Notes under the pieces: generated by a model
Told to the model about the DNA's origin: nothing
What the model saw: only the letters and a program-made list of their open reading frames with translations
The model's database searches: none
From: Prostheceraeus crozeri
Lineage: Eukaryota; Platyhelminthes; Polycladida; Euryleptidae
Assembly (NCBI GenBank): GCA_907163375.1
Contig: CAJQUW010001972.1
Span: 496,001 to 560,000, forward strand
DNA: 64,000 bases
Direction: 5' to 3'
Translations under genes and position numbers: made by a program
Part shown: positions 30,133-40,981 of the stretch, in pieces
Layout: every line of letters begins with the position of its first letter
Position numbering within the stretch: position 1 is the first letter of the stretch

Positions 30133-30588
30133 ATGAATCCAACTGCCTCATTTTATTCACGACCCTCCTATGTAAGTGGTGGAGGACAAATTTACATCGG
30201 CGCTCGCCGCCAACGTGGAGGTAGCATACTTGGTGCACTGAAATCTGTTGTAGCACCTCTCATATCCAATGTCGGTAGATCTTTAAAACGAAATGTTTTA
30301 AGTAATGCCGTTGTCTTTGCTGGTGATGTTGCTAGTGATCTTTCCAGAGGTAGAAGTTTTAAGAGCAGTTTGTTGAATCGTGGGAAGGAACGCGGTTTAA
30401 AAACATTGAAGCAGACCTTTGCTGGTGTTACTCAAGGAAAGAAATCACCTAAACGAATGAAAAAAGGAAGGAGGAAACATCGCGGAGCTGGTAAGGTGCG
30501 ATCTTCAGTCAAAAGGCATTCACGCAAACGTCGCAGAGGCTCTAATCATTCATCAGGCGCTAAACGACGACGCTGCCATAACTTCTAA
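30133..30588 (+). CDS. Basic minor capsid / core-like protein
   Basis: 151 residues. GGGQIYIGARRQRGGS near the N terminus has GG sites suited to an adenain-type protease, as in adenovirus pVI and Polinton equivalents. Then comes an amphipathic segment and a strongly basic C-terminal third (RKHRGAGK, RKRRRG). Located right before the capsid gene. Confidence 0.6.
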   Translation: MNPTASFYSRPSYVSGGGQIYIGARRQRGGSILGALKSVVAPLISNVGRSLKRNVLSNAVVFAGDVASDLSRGRSFKSSLLNRGKERGLKTLKQTFAGVTQGKKSPKRMKKGRRKHRGAGKVRSSVKRHSRKRRRGSNHSSGAKRRRCHNF

Positions 30589-30590
30589 TC

Positions 30591-31867
30591 ATGGAGTGTA
30601 AAACTTCCGGTTTTTGTTTGTTTGATCAACAAGCCATACAGACAGATATTCTTAGTTCAAGTATTGTAGATTATCATCCTCGAACAGCTGAGAATGCTGG
30701 CCTCATTGAATTTGTTATTCCTGGTGGTAGTGATGACTACATAGATTTGAGTTATGCGATGGTTGATTTGAGGTTTAGAATTCAGCAAGCAGATGGAACT
30801 GCTATTGACGATGCACATAAAGTTGGACTGAACAATTTACCATTGACTACATTACTTCGTGATGTTTCTCTAACGATTGGAGAGCAGCAGGTGGAAGGTG
30901 GTCAAAGCGATTATCCCTATAAATCATATTTCAATCATGTATCACAGTTTCATCCAGCAGCACAAAAAAGTCATGTGGAAGCCATGGGATGGTATAGAGA
31001 TGAAGCAGGAAATTTGATGTTGAAACAAACAGTGGCTTTGTAAAGCGATCTGCTATGATTAAAGATAGTAGAGTATGTCAGCTATATGGTCCGCTGAATT
31101 TAGACTTCTTTAGACAGTCAAAGCTTTTACTCTGTAATACCAGCATGCGACTCAAGCTGACATTGAATAAGCCTGAATTTGCGCTGAATGCATTTGCTAA
31201 AGTTGACAATTTTAGAATTCATGTGGAAGATATTGCACTTTACATTCGTCGAGTAGTACCGAATCCAAGTGTCATTAGAGGACATGCTGAAGGTCTTAAC
31301 CGCCAAAATGCCATTTACCCCGTTCAGCATACAAAGCTTCTTACCTTTACAATTCCAAAAGATCAAAAGAGTTTCATGAAAGATGGCCTCTTTCCATCGG
31401 AAGCACCGAAGCTCCTCATGGTGGCAATGGTTGAAAATGATGCATTTAATGGTAATATAAAGAAGAATCCTTTCAATTTTAAACACCATCAGTTAAGTGA
31501 AATTGCTTTACGTGTAAATGGTGTGAGTCATCCTGGTCCACCCTACAAACCAGATTTTGCTGCGGATCAATTTATGCGCAGTTATGTTGATTTTATGGAT
31601 GTCTTTGGCTTTTACAATACGGATGACACCAACGGACTGACTATGAAAGAGTTTAAGAGTGGATATACTATTTATGCATTTGATTTGACTGCTGACAGCG
31701 ATATTAGTGCACCCTATCGTCAAGCGAACGTGCCTCATAATATTCGTTTGGATTTGACGTTCAAAAGAACACTACCTGAGACAATCAATGTATTAATTTA
31801 TGCAGTCTTCGATTCAAATATTGAAATTACAAAGTATCGTGACGTGATTCTTCAGTATAATCGTTAA
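30591..31867 (+). pseudogene. Jelly-roll capsid protein, F54H12.2-like family, broken
   Basis: Family marks: DYIDLSYAMVDLRFRI and NNLPLTTLLRDVSLTIG in the first half; FMRSYVDFM, YTIYAFDLTAD and VFDSNIEITKYRDV at the end. This widespread Polinton capsid family is named after a C. elegans representative. It is one of the two jelly-roll capsid types of Polintons; I cannot decide from sequence alone whether it is the major or the minor one. Confidence 0.7.
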
Positions 31868-32328
31868 TGAGTTGGTTGACTGCTGACGATATTAAGACTA
31901 AAGTGCAGCGTAATGCAGACGAAGCGACGTTGAAAGCTTTCGATAATGTCTATTCACTCGATACCTTACCACCTGCAGTAAATCACTATCCCATCTTTAT
32001 TGTGCTAAACACTCATTCGCAGAATTTAGGCGGTGAGCATTGGAAAGCGATCTTTGTTGGAGAAGACCGACGTGGTGAACTATTTGACTCTCTTGCTCAA
32101 CCTCCAAATATACCAACACAACAGTGGTTGAGAAAACATACGCGTCAATATCAGCGAAATGAACGCATACTACAACATCCACTTTCATCAACGTGTGGTG
32201 CTTTTGTACTGTACTTCATCTTAAAACGTTTACATGTATCTCGATTTGTATCTGTTATTCAAAACTTTTCATGTAATCCATCCTCTAATGAAAAAATGAT
32301 TTGTAAGTTCTATCATGATTTGAAATAA
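31867..32328 (+). CDS. Adenain-like cysteine protease
   Basis: 153 residues. H58 (GGEHWKAIFV), D74 (LFDSLAQ), Q103 and C110 (SSTCGAFVLYF) form the expected H-D-Q-C set of the C5/C48 cysteine peptidases. In Polintons this protease matures capsid and core proteins at GG-type sites. Its start overlaps the stop of the capsid gene by 1 nt. Confidence 0.85.
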   Translation: MSWLTADDIKTKVQRNADEATLKAFDNVYSLDTLPPAVNHYPIFIVLNTHSQNLGGEHWKAIFVGEDRRGELFDSLAQPPNIPTQQWLRKHTRQYQRNERILQHPLSSTCGAFVLYFILKRLHVSRFVSVIQNFSCNPSSNEKMICKFYHDLK

Positions 32329-32353
32329 AAACATCATGTTGGAAAATTGTTTT

Positions 32354-32899
32354 TTATTTTACAATCCGCTGGGTACGTACATACTCGATGAGATAGTCTA
32401 GGATCACATTTGCTTGTACATGAGATTTTTGTCCAGTAATGATCACTTTACTGTTATGAAAGATTGCCACATGCACAGGTAACCAACAACTAATGAGAGC
32501 TGCAGGAAAAAGTTCGGGTTCATAACACAAATTGTAAATGCTGGTATGAATCTTCAAAAATGATACACTTTCACTCAATTGAGTAGAGATCACCATATTG
32601 TCCACAGTCAGATTCGACATCACACACCTCTCCCTCTTCCATATCCGACGTAGTAGTCTCTGTAGCTCTAAGCGCATTGACTGCGCCGATGAATGAGAAA
32701 GGGCGCCGAGAATCTGTACAGTCCCATTTGGGAAGAGTTGAAGATTCCGTGAATTGTTCATCTTCACCACTAACATTTGAGGACGGCCCGGGTAATACTT
32801 GCTGTTTGGAAGGTATTGGTGTAATGTTGTGAGATCGATTTTGGTGTAGAGTCTGAAGCGACGGAGAATGTTGACGATGGTGTAGCGATGGCGCTTCAT
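32354..32899 (-). CDS. TATA-binding-protein-like (TBP-like) protein
   Basis: 181 residues, the size of the TBP core. Two direct repeats of the TBP lobe are visible. Lobe 1 (residues ~7-87): IVNILRRF, IDLTTLHQYLPNSKYYPGRP, NGTVQILG. Lobe 2 (~92-176): VDNMVISTQL, CYEPELFPAALI (residues 125-136), HVAIFHNSKVIITGQKS (143-159). Human TBP has YEPELFPGLIY and IFVSGKVVLTGAK at the same places. Both phenylalanines of lobe 2 that wedge into TATA DNA in TBP are present. The ATG at 32899 lies inside the PC4-like gene, in the +1 frame. Likely role: recognition of the element's TATA promoters (inferred). Confidence 0.8.
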   Translation of the reverse strand: MKRHRYTIVNILRRFRLYTKIDLTTLHQYLPNSKYYPGRPQMLVVKMNNSRNLQLFPNGTVQILGALSHSSAQSMRLELQRLLRRIWKRERCVMSNLTVDNMVISTQLSESVSFLKIHTSIYNLCYEPELFPAALISCWLPVHVAIFHNSKVIITGQKSHVQANVILDYLIEYVRTQRIVK

Positions 32900-33221
32900 G
32901 ATGAAAGAATGAGTAAATTGAGCGATGTACCTTCCTTTTATACTTCTCCCAACTACCATGATGAAATGTGAAGTTAGTATGAAGTTGGGAATGATAGAGT
33001 TGAATTCGCCGATTGTTGACGCGCAGCCAGATGCGATTTCCAATACGTGAATGTCTTTTTATATGGAAGTATTTCAAATCCTTCATGATATGATGTAGAG
33101 ATTGAAAATGACGATAAGATAAAGCAAACTCTCTTCTCACATTTCCAGTTGAATCTTTGAAATAGACGTTTCGATCATGATCCGTTTCAATACGTTGTAA
33201 GGAATCTAATTTCCAACTCAT
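32571..33221 (-). CDS. PC4-like DNA-binding protein, copy 1
   Basis: 216 residues. The first ~105 form the conserved domain: IETDHDRNVYFKDSTG, then FALSYRHFQSLHHIMKDL. In PC4 (SUB1) a strand pair VSVRDFKGKVLIDIREY is followed by GISLNPEQWSQLKEQI. The match is in order and pattern, not strong in identity. The domain ends in HGSWEKYKRKVHRSIYSFF. The rest is low complexity with an acidic end, and this part overlaps the TBP-like gene. Role guessed: single-strand DNA or promoter opening cofactor. Confidence 0.45.
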   Translation of the reverse strand: MSWKLDSLQRIETDHDRNVYFKDSTGNVRREFALSYRHFQSLHHIMKDLKYFHIKRHSRIGNRIWLRVNNRRIQLYHSQLHTNFTFHHGSWEKYKRKVHRSIYSFFHHEAPSLHHRQHSPSLQTLHQNRSHNITPIPSKQQVLPGPSSNVSGEDEQFTESSTLPKWDCTDSRRPFSFIGAVNALRATETTTSDMEEGEVCDVESDCGQYGDLYSIE

Positions 33222-33243
33222 GGTGCGTGGTAGTCATGTCTGA

Positions 33244-33612
33244 TTAAGATTTGCATAGTAGGGCGATGAACTCACGACGAATAAATGTCATGATGGAGCG
33301 ATGTATGTATCTTCTATACTTCTCCCAATTGTATTTGCGAAATGAGAAACAGGTTGCGGAATGAGAATGGCAGATTTGAATTTCATTGTTGCGACGGTGA
33401 AGCCAAACTTGATCACCCAAGGAGATGAATCTTAATGTTTCAAAATATTCCAAATCCCTCATGATATCATTGAGGTTGACAAATTGTCGCCATGTTAATG
33501 TAATACCTCTTGATGAATGACCATGAGATTTTTTGAAATGTACGTTTCCATTATGATCAACTCTGATATATTGTAGAGAGTCCAAAATCCAAGTCTTCAT
33601 GATGTTATGCAA
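33244..33612 (-). CDS. PC4-like DNA-binding protein, copy 2
   Basis: 122 residues, a paralogue of the neighbour downstream: YIRVDHNGNVHFKKS, RGITLTWRQFVNLNDIMRDL, then KYNWEKYRRYIHRSIMTFI. It lacks the long low-complexity tail. The RGITLTWRQF segment is the closest to the KGISLNPEQW segment of PC4. The tandem arrangement indicates duplication within the element. Confidence 0.45.
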   Translation of the reverse strand: MHNIMKTWILDSLQYIRVDHNGNVHFKKSHGHSSRGITLTWRQFVNLNDIMRDLEYFETLRFISLGDQVWLHRRNNEIQICHSHSATCFSFRKYNWEKYRRYIHRSIMTFIRREFIALLCKS

Positions 33613-33635
33613 AGCCGCAGATCAGCAATATAAAA

Positions 33636-35030
33636 ATGTCGTTTTATCATATTTTGCTTAGCAATGCGGCTACAAAGAGATTTGCTAGTAATCGAGCCGC
33701 ACTCTTTTCTACTCCCATTGATCATACACAACAGCTAAATGGAAATTGGGAAGTGGGTGTCACTCAACTTGTTTATAGCAACTGTGTCTATACTTTTGAT
33801 CATGAGGTGACTATTAATATGAGACGCACAGCTGCTTACCAATGTGAAAAGGGCTGCCGAGTATACATTCCACAATGGCCGAAGAAAGATCTCTTATCAT
33901 GTAAAAAGTTTATATATGATTTCTTGAATAAAGCGTGTAAACATATTGTCCAATTTACTCCGCACAATGATGATCATAATTATGTACATCATGTAGTTGA
34001 GAAAGATTGGATTGTTGGTTTAAGTCCAAGTTTAAGAAATGATTTAGGTTACCTCGCTAGCGCCTTAACAAGCTATGATAATTTTAACGTTAATTACCAC
34101 ATAAGTGGTCATAAACAGTTAATATATCGAGAGGAAGCTTATTATGTAGATCTTATTCCAAGAAATGAGAAGACGTTGGTGAAGAAGATTGTGATTAAGC
34201 CAAGAAAGACAAACATGACTCCTGAAACATTATTGAAGAAATTTAATTATCTCCTTCGAGTTGATGGTAAACAAGTGGCAACATTGACTTATATCAAATC
34301 ATCTAATCATATTGCAATAAGTAAATTAAATGATGATGATCTAGTATTAGTTTGTTCAAAAGATTTTCAACAGTTCTTACGACATCGTTCTGCAGCTGTT
34401 CATGGAAAATCTGATATGCAACATTTACCATGTGAAAGGCTAAATCAATTTGATACAGAATGGACCGTATCTTTATACAGAAAGTGTGTAGAGCCTTTAG
34501 GTGGTATCTTACATGAAACAAGAGTGTTGATGCCTCGCATTATTACTTCGGTTAAATTGGTTGTAGATTATTTAAATGAAGTGATTAATGAGCAACATAT
34601 TTCATTTTCTGAAAAAGAAGGTACTTTGTCTCTCACTATAAGTGGAAAAGGTATTGAACTAATTATGGATAAAACTCTAATGGACATTTTGGGTTTTGAT
34701 CAAAATATCTTTAAAAGTGGTACTGTAACCAAAGCTAGTGCAGACATGTCGCTATCGCGTCGTATTAACTATTTTCAGATATATTCCAATATTGGTGAAG
34801 ATGTACGTGTGGGAGATGTTGAAGGTCCATTGCTAGCAATGATACCATACCAGCCAAAAAGCTGCAGTATTTTATCTGAGCATACTTTCAAGAAAGTGCA
34901 TTATACAAAGCTGAAATCAAACTACCTCCCACAAATTGATATTGCAATTTATGACGATGCTGGTGCGTTGATTCCTTTTCATAAAGATGCTGTGACAAGT
35001 ATCACACTCCATTTCCGAATGAAGAGTTAA
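33636..35030 (+). CDS. Jelly-roll capsid-type protein, copy 1
   Basis: 464 residues. Begins MSFYHILLSNAATKRFASNR, then GNWEVGVTQLVYSNC, the signature of the second Polinton capsid family (N terminus of type F-Y-x-x-L-x-S-N, then W-E-V-G). The C terminus, IDIAIYDDAGALIPF with SITLHFRMKS, is also typical. Fully open. The stop and the start of the next gene overlap by 1 nt (TAATG). Confidence 0.7.
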   Translation: MSFYHILLSNAATKRFASNRAALFSTPIDHTQQLNGNWEVGVTQLVYSNCVYTFDHEVTINMRRTAAYQCEKGCRVYIPQWPKKDLLSCKKFIYDFLNKACKHIVQFTPHNDDHNYVHHVVEKDWIVGLSPSLRNDLGYLASALTSYDNFNVNYHISGHKQLIYREEAYYVDLIPRNEKTLVKKIVIKPRKTNMTPETLLKKFNYLLRVDGKQVATLTYIKSSNHIAISKLNDDDLVLVCSKDFQQFLRHRSAAVHGKSDMQHLPCERLNQFDTEWTVSLYRKCVEPLGGILHETRVLMPRIITSVKLVVDYLNEVINEQHISFSEKEGTLSLTISGKGIELIMDKTLMDILGFDQNIFKSGTVTKASADMSLSRRINYFQIYSNIGEDVRVGDVEGPLLAMIPYQPKSCSILSEHTFKKVHYTKLKSNYLPQIDIAIYDDAGALIPFHKDAVTSITLHFRMKS

Positions 35031-36589
35031 TGCAAAAGTATGCTAATATATTTTCCAATGTGAATAATATGGAAAGTGAAAATAAGGACTCGTTTCTAAT
35101 CTACTTGCCCAGTAATGCTTCTATGAATAAATTTCCCAAAAATAAACCATCAGACTATCGAGTAGAATTAAATCGTCCACTACATTTAGAAGGTGAATGG
35201 GAGGTTGGCGTTTCTAGTATTTGCTATGATAGCAATATTCAGAATGCGAATGATTTGGAAGAAATGATATTGACTGCTCGCACCCATGATGGAATAATGA
35301 TGAATAATGCATTCCAGTTCCCATACAATTTAACATCAGATGGAAAGTGGAACTATGAATGGATTCAGATAAAATCAGATTCTTATGAACCATTTGGGAA
35401 TGAGAAAATTATTAAGGCATTCAATAGTGGTAATACTTCCATCATGAAGAATAAAAATCAGAGAGCTTATGAGTTTACTATCTATCATTGGAGTGGGAGA
35501 CAGTTCCTTCGCTTTCATTCTTTTACTAAAGGTCTTACACTGAGGTTGGATAATGAATTCTATCCACATCTTGGTTTGGGTCATGGACTACATCTGACGT
35601 CAATTGCTACTGCAAATGTTAAAAAAGTTTATTCAAATCGAATCAACAAATTTCATTATAGATTTAAAATATTTGATGAAGATGTTGTAGAATGCGAAGA
35701 ACGCATCATTTTGAAAAAGCGTGGTGTTCAACCTTTATCACTTATTGAGTTAGTAAAACGATGGGATGAGACTGTGGGTAAGAAGTATGGAGAGAAAATT
35801 ATGGCGGACAAAAATAAGTTGGTTATTCAGAAATATAATGACAAACTTACAGTTTATTTCTCTCCAACCTTGCGCCATTTTGTAAGACATTATACACCTA
35901 TTATTGGAAGCGGTGTGGTGTATGCTTCTCATGAATATCACACTAAAGCTGATTCAGTTAATGATGAATGGTGGGTGGACATCTATGGTGATCGCATCAA
36001 GAAAATTTACCAGTCTTATGAAGAATCTAAAGTTGCTATCAATATAATGCCGCGTCTATATCATACAGTTGAAAACTTCATTCATGTAGTAAATCCGTAT
36101 ATGCAACAGAAGTTGAAGCATGTGATGAAAAGTAAATATGATGTAAAGACACACCTCATTTCGTTTTCAATTGAAAATCAACGCGTTGTTCTGAAACTGG
36201 GCGATGACATTCAATGTCAATTGAGTAAAAATTTGAAAAAACTCTTTGGTTTTTCAATGCTACAAACTGTGTTTACTGCTGCGCATACGATTGGTATAGA
36301 GACACCAATGACACTTGATAAACATGAACAGCACCTTTACATTCAAAGTGATTTGATTCTACCTATTTCTGTTGGTGAGAAAAAAGAATACATTTTACGC
36401 GATTTCATTCATGATAAAGACGCTTTATATGGAATAGTCGAGAAGATGTTTGAATCTATTTTCTATCATCCCGTCGTCAAACAAACTATACCCTCTATTG
36501 CTATCAAAATTACCAATGGTTTACAAGAGTGCATCCATGTGAAAGATACTAAATCCCTCGTAACTTTAGTGTTTCGGAAAACAAAGTGA
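35030..36589 (+). CDS. Jelly-roll capsid-type protein, copy 2
   Basis: 519 residues, same family as the previous gene: FLIYLPSNASMNKFPKNKPS and GEWEVGVSSICYDSN at the start, CIHVKDTKSLVTLVFRK at the end. The two copies are strongly diverged, so this is an old tandem duplication and not a recent one. Two versions may give different vertex proteins or a capsid plus a fibre-like partner. An AATAAA follows near 36612. Confidence 0.65.
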   Translation: MQKYANIFSNVNNMESENKDSFLIYLPSNASMNKFPKNKPSDYRVELNRPLHLEGEWEVGVSSICYDSNIQNANDLEEMILTARTHDGIMMNNAFQFPYNLTSDGKWNYEWIQIKSDSYEPFGNEKIIKAFNSGNTSIMKNKNQRAYEFTIYHWSGRQFLRFHSFTKGLTLRLDNEFYPHLGLGHGLHLTSIATANVKKVYSNRINKFHYRFKIFDEDVVECEERIILKKRGVQPLSLIELVKRWDETVGKKYGEKIMADKNKLVIQKYNDKLTVYFSPTLRHFVRHYTPIIGSGVVYASHEYHTKADSVNDEWWVDIYGDRIKKIYQSYEESKVAINIMPRLYHTVENFIHVVNPYMQQKLKHVMKSKYDVKTHLISFSIENQRVVLKLGDDIQCQLSKNLKKLFGFSMLQTVFTAAHTIGIETPMTLDKHEQHLYIQSDLILPISVGEKKEYILRDFIHDKDALYGIVEKMFESIFYHPVVKQTIPSIAIKITNGLQECIHVKDTKSLVTLVFRKTK

Positions 36590-36767
36590 AGTCATTGTGA
36601 TATGTTTATTGAAATAAAAATATGTATATGAAAAAGTCTATTCACAGATATAGGGGAATGAGCTGACTGTAGGCATATATTCACAAGGAAGAAACGATCT
36701 CATGCGATACATAAAACAACCATGTATATCTACAAAAAGCAACATCAAAATACTGAGGTAAAGTTGG

Positions 36768-39700
36768 TTATGTCAATACATGTCCTGAATGTGGTAGCGT
36801 GAGTTTTATTCTTTTGGGTGGAGGTATGTTTGTGTCAGGATGTCCATGTGGAAGAGATGTGTTATGTCCTATCCAACACCTCTTATCCTCCCATGCTGAA
36901 AGTGCTCGTTTCTTGAACGTGTACGTTTTCACAGTATGAACTTGAGATTTTAAGATTGTCATATTGACAAACGTTATAGTTTTATTTTTATAGGCCTTCT
37001 TATAGGACCGATGTTTCATTTTATGAACAATGGATTTTGATATACCTTTAGCACGCTTAATACTATCTGCACATTCTTTTAATTTCATGGAATACATTTT
37101 AGGACGGAAGAGAATCATTTCATCTATTTCCTTTCCTCCTGTTTCATCCTTAAAACAACCAAGTTTGGCTTTATTCTGTATGGAATAGAGTGGATGAGTG
37201 GGATTGTAGTTAGATGTGTCGAAATATTTTTCTGATGACTTAGCTACTTCATTAAAATTTAAATCTTTTTGAGTGGTAATTCCTAAAAAGAAACTATCTG
37301 TATCACCACCCAGCAAGCGAACCTCTTTTACGAGAGGGCATGGTTTTAATATTTTGTAGAAGAGTTGATACATTTCAAGCTTGAAATAATCTAAAACGGC
37401 TTGCCCAATATAGATGGGTTTGCACAACTCAACTTCTGATTTTATCATTTTAACACCTACAAGATCCTCATCGATGACGTCTCTATCAATGAAATGAGGT
37501 GATGAGGTCAATTTGTGATTTTTTGTTCATCAACGACTAGTTTGTAGTTCATACGTTTTCTAACATCCTCCATGGTCTTTCCGAAAAGACTGTTATTCTT
37601 ATATTTATAAAAATCCTTTTCAAAATTATTTTGGGCGAGTGCACGTTTTTGACTGTTACTATCTATGTAGGGTTTGAGGAAGGCTTTCTGTCTAAATTTG
37701 ATAATACGGTGAACTGACTTTAGAAGCATGCCCATTTCTAGATAGAATTTTAATATGCAGAAGTGTACGAGATAATTTTTCTTATCATATTGGGTGAGTA
37801 AAAGTTTGTGGCATGGTTTGTACCTTGGCTGTCCACACTCTGTTAAGTTATTATGAAATTGTGACATGAATGGTGAAAACATATCTTCAGTCACTTCACC
37901 AGATTCAGGTGCGAGTGGGAAATCAGCAGTTTTATTTTTAATGCTATTTGGATAAATCAAATCCACTTCAAAATAATATCCCCAATCACCTTCATCTGGA
38001 ATCTTCAGTATGTTTGAAAGGTTGGAGTAATACTCAAGCTCATCTTGATTTAACCAACTAAACTCGGAATGAGGTAGTGGTTTAGACAGTGAACTGCCAT
38101 ATAAATTATTTTGGTCATAGTACTTTTGGTGGATATGATCATCACCTACTGTTTCAGATTTTATATGATGTTTATTTACAAATGTGAGACCACCGCGTAT
38201 TCCGCGCTCAAATATATTATACATCTCCGGGTCTTGTAAGAGATGAATGGTCTCACCAGTCATTTTAAAGGCTGATTTAAAGGACATGGCTGGTAGACTG
38301 ACAAAGTGGACAGGATCTAATTTGTCTTCTTCTAATGCCACTCGTCGAAATTCCTGAAAGACATCAGCCAGCAAAATGACATCTAATTCTAAGTAAGCGA
38401 TCATATAATCGCCAAACGTTTTACAATCAAATTTTAACCATGCCTCTTGAGCATGTTCATAGTCCTCTACTGGACAATCTTCACCCGTCAAATCGTTTTT
38501 GAATTTGTCAATGGAAGGAAGGGTTGTTTCATTTAGTTTAGACATTGAGCTAAAATACGCATAGGGAAAGACTCCTTTGCGAGTGATCATGTCATCCGTT
38601 AAGTTTGGATAGTGTTTCTTCAAAGTTTGACTATGGGGAAGAAACTTGAGATTTCGAACGAGAGAAGCTAGTGACGCTGACATGAATTGAAATGAATCTA
38701 AAAATTTTATTTCGAAGAAGACTGTCTTATTTTCTTTAGTTTTATCTACTGGTACTTTTGCTGTCATTGCTATGAATTTTTCTCTCGTTTGTGCTATAAC
38801 ATTGAACTGCCACGATTTCATCTGGCTCAACCCTACTTTTATGAGCATATGACTGTCATAGCCCTTAAAGTTATGAAAAATGACGGGTAATACACGACGT
38901 CTCAACCTAAGTGAAAAGTTACATTTGGAGCAGAGTGCGTTTCTAAATTTACAAGTGATGTGATCATGATCACGCACTTTCTTAATTTTATCATCATCAA
39001 ACGTTTTATGACATTTAGGGCACGATGTGCAACTTTCAAATTTCTGTTTGTCTTCATCTGACATATGTAGTGACTTACGCTGCAATTGTGAATCATATGA
39101 TTGTTGAAATTTAGCAGCTTTATCGAGAAATTCTAGAAATTTTGAAATACAATCTTCACCTTGCTAAGTATGCATTTTGTTTTGTCTATTCCTAAAGTGG
39201 TCATGCCATACTTCATAGCAGGATATGGCTGCTGGTTTGTGGATGATATCATCAATGTAGCATTCTATGTCTGCGTAAATGATACGCAGGGGACTTAATT
39301 CGTCACCATTATCCCTATGTGAAAATATTTTATCTTTGGGCATGCGTTCCATTTGTAATTTACCTCGCTTGCACCATTCATAGTGAGTTTCAAATTTATC
39401 TTTACTCCAAAAGGAGTGGATGCAGCGGTCGCATACAAAATGCTCACCTCTTTTAGAGTGCCCCAAGTGAGTGTACAAGCGAGAGATTTTGGGAATACCA
39501 CAGTAGTGCCATTCCTCGCTATCATCTTGTTTTACTAATAAGAGGTTGACTGCACGTTCATAACAAGTTGAACGTGAATTATAGCGGACACCCTTCAACC
39601 CCTTCTCCCACACGTGAACGACAATTTTAATCTTATTATGTTTTTCGAACATTTCTACATCTTTGATTTTCATGTTAACACTATCACAACCTTCAAAGTC

Positions 39701-40585
39701 TAGTTCATCTTCCCACTGTCTATAGCTATAGGTGCGATCTCGATGCGCGTTGATATCATTACAGTGAAGGATGGATAGGACTGCATATTTGAAACACTGT
39801 GATTTACAATCGACATTGATGACAGCTTTCTTATTATACAACGTTTTTGGTAGTTTAAATGTACCTCGATCTGCATGACTTTCTAATAGGGAAATTTTGA
39901 ATATGGCTGAGTCCACACCATCAAAAATGAGAGCGCTGTCGCGTTGATTGAATTTATCTACATTTGATTTTAAACATTGAATGTGAAAATTTAGCCAAGA
40001 CTCGCAGTCTACAACTTCAGTTGCGGAAGAGGAAGGAACATGAAGCTGTATTCTCTCCGTCACTTGACCCGTTTGAAAATCTATCTTAATATATTTTAGT
40101 TTGAGGTAGATGAGCGCCTTCATTCTAAAATTGTCTAAATTGTTGAAGAGCGCTTCGATAATGTTAGAATTTTGAAGGAGCCACTCAGGAAAATCTACTA
40201 TTTGAGTATTGGACTCCATGCAGTAGTCGCGTACTAAATTACTGTGTGAAACATTAATGAGGGAGATGGTAGAGGTACCGTTGGTGTAGTGATCATTTGC
40301 ATGCGTGTGTTGAAGTCTGTGCGAAGATCGCTGAAAGTGACTATCAAAAGAAAGAGGGCACAAATCGCAAGGAAAGGAGATGTCATCGTCAGAATCAACT
40401 TCACCTCCGGAGATTGACGCCGCTTTGCGTTGACACACACGTTGTCTGATGTGTCGAAGGAGACTGTGCTTCCTTGTAAACATATGTCCGCAGTCGGCAC
40501 ATTCCCACTCGTTGCCTTGTCGCGAGAGTCCTGAGCTGGAACTCACATCACCTGAAAGAGAAATCATTCTATCATCTCTGTTCAA
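36768..40585 (-). pseudogene. polB: Protein-primed family B DNA polymerase, broken
   Basis: N-terminal C2H2 zinc fingers (CADCGHMFTRKHSLLRH and CDLCPLSFDSHFQRSSH) and a third finger (CDRCIHSFWSKDKFETHYEWC minus its last residues). Exonuclease motifs: YADIECYI, FHNFKGYDSH, LELDVILLADVF. Polymerase motifs: DQNNLYGSSLSKPLP, KNNSLFGKTMEDVRKR, GGDTDSFFLGI, and a K-x-Y block RPKMYSMKLKE. The tail ends in GHPDTNIPPPKRIKL. It would replicate the element from protein-primed ends. About two breaks. Confidence 0.85.
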
Positions 40586-40981
40586 GTCTCAGTGTATTGT
40601 TACAACCTACTTTGACTCAACAACTCTAAACTTTCCTCGAGAAGGGAGGGCGTTGGTGATGAAGTTGATGCCTGAAATTGAGGAAGATGCTATTAGCCAC
40701 ACGTTTGAGGGAGATGAGTGAAGAAATTTTCAACTTACCATTTCAACGAAATCGAGTTTAAGGTTGATACTTCAACAAGATAGAGACTTCACGAGAGAGA
40801 GCAGTTCACTTGTACGCCAGAGAACACTTCACTTATATGTCAAAAAGACAGAGTGAAATGACACGAATGTCACTTTACATATATACTTTCATATTCATCA
40901 TTCATTGGCTGTTCACTCTGATTGGTTGCTTGTTGATACTTAAGAATTAGAAAACATTTCAAAGTTATTATTCACAGTCAA

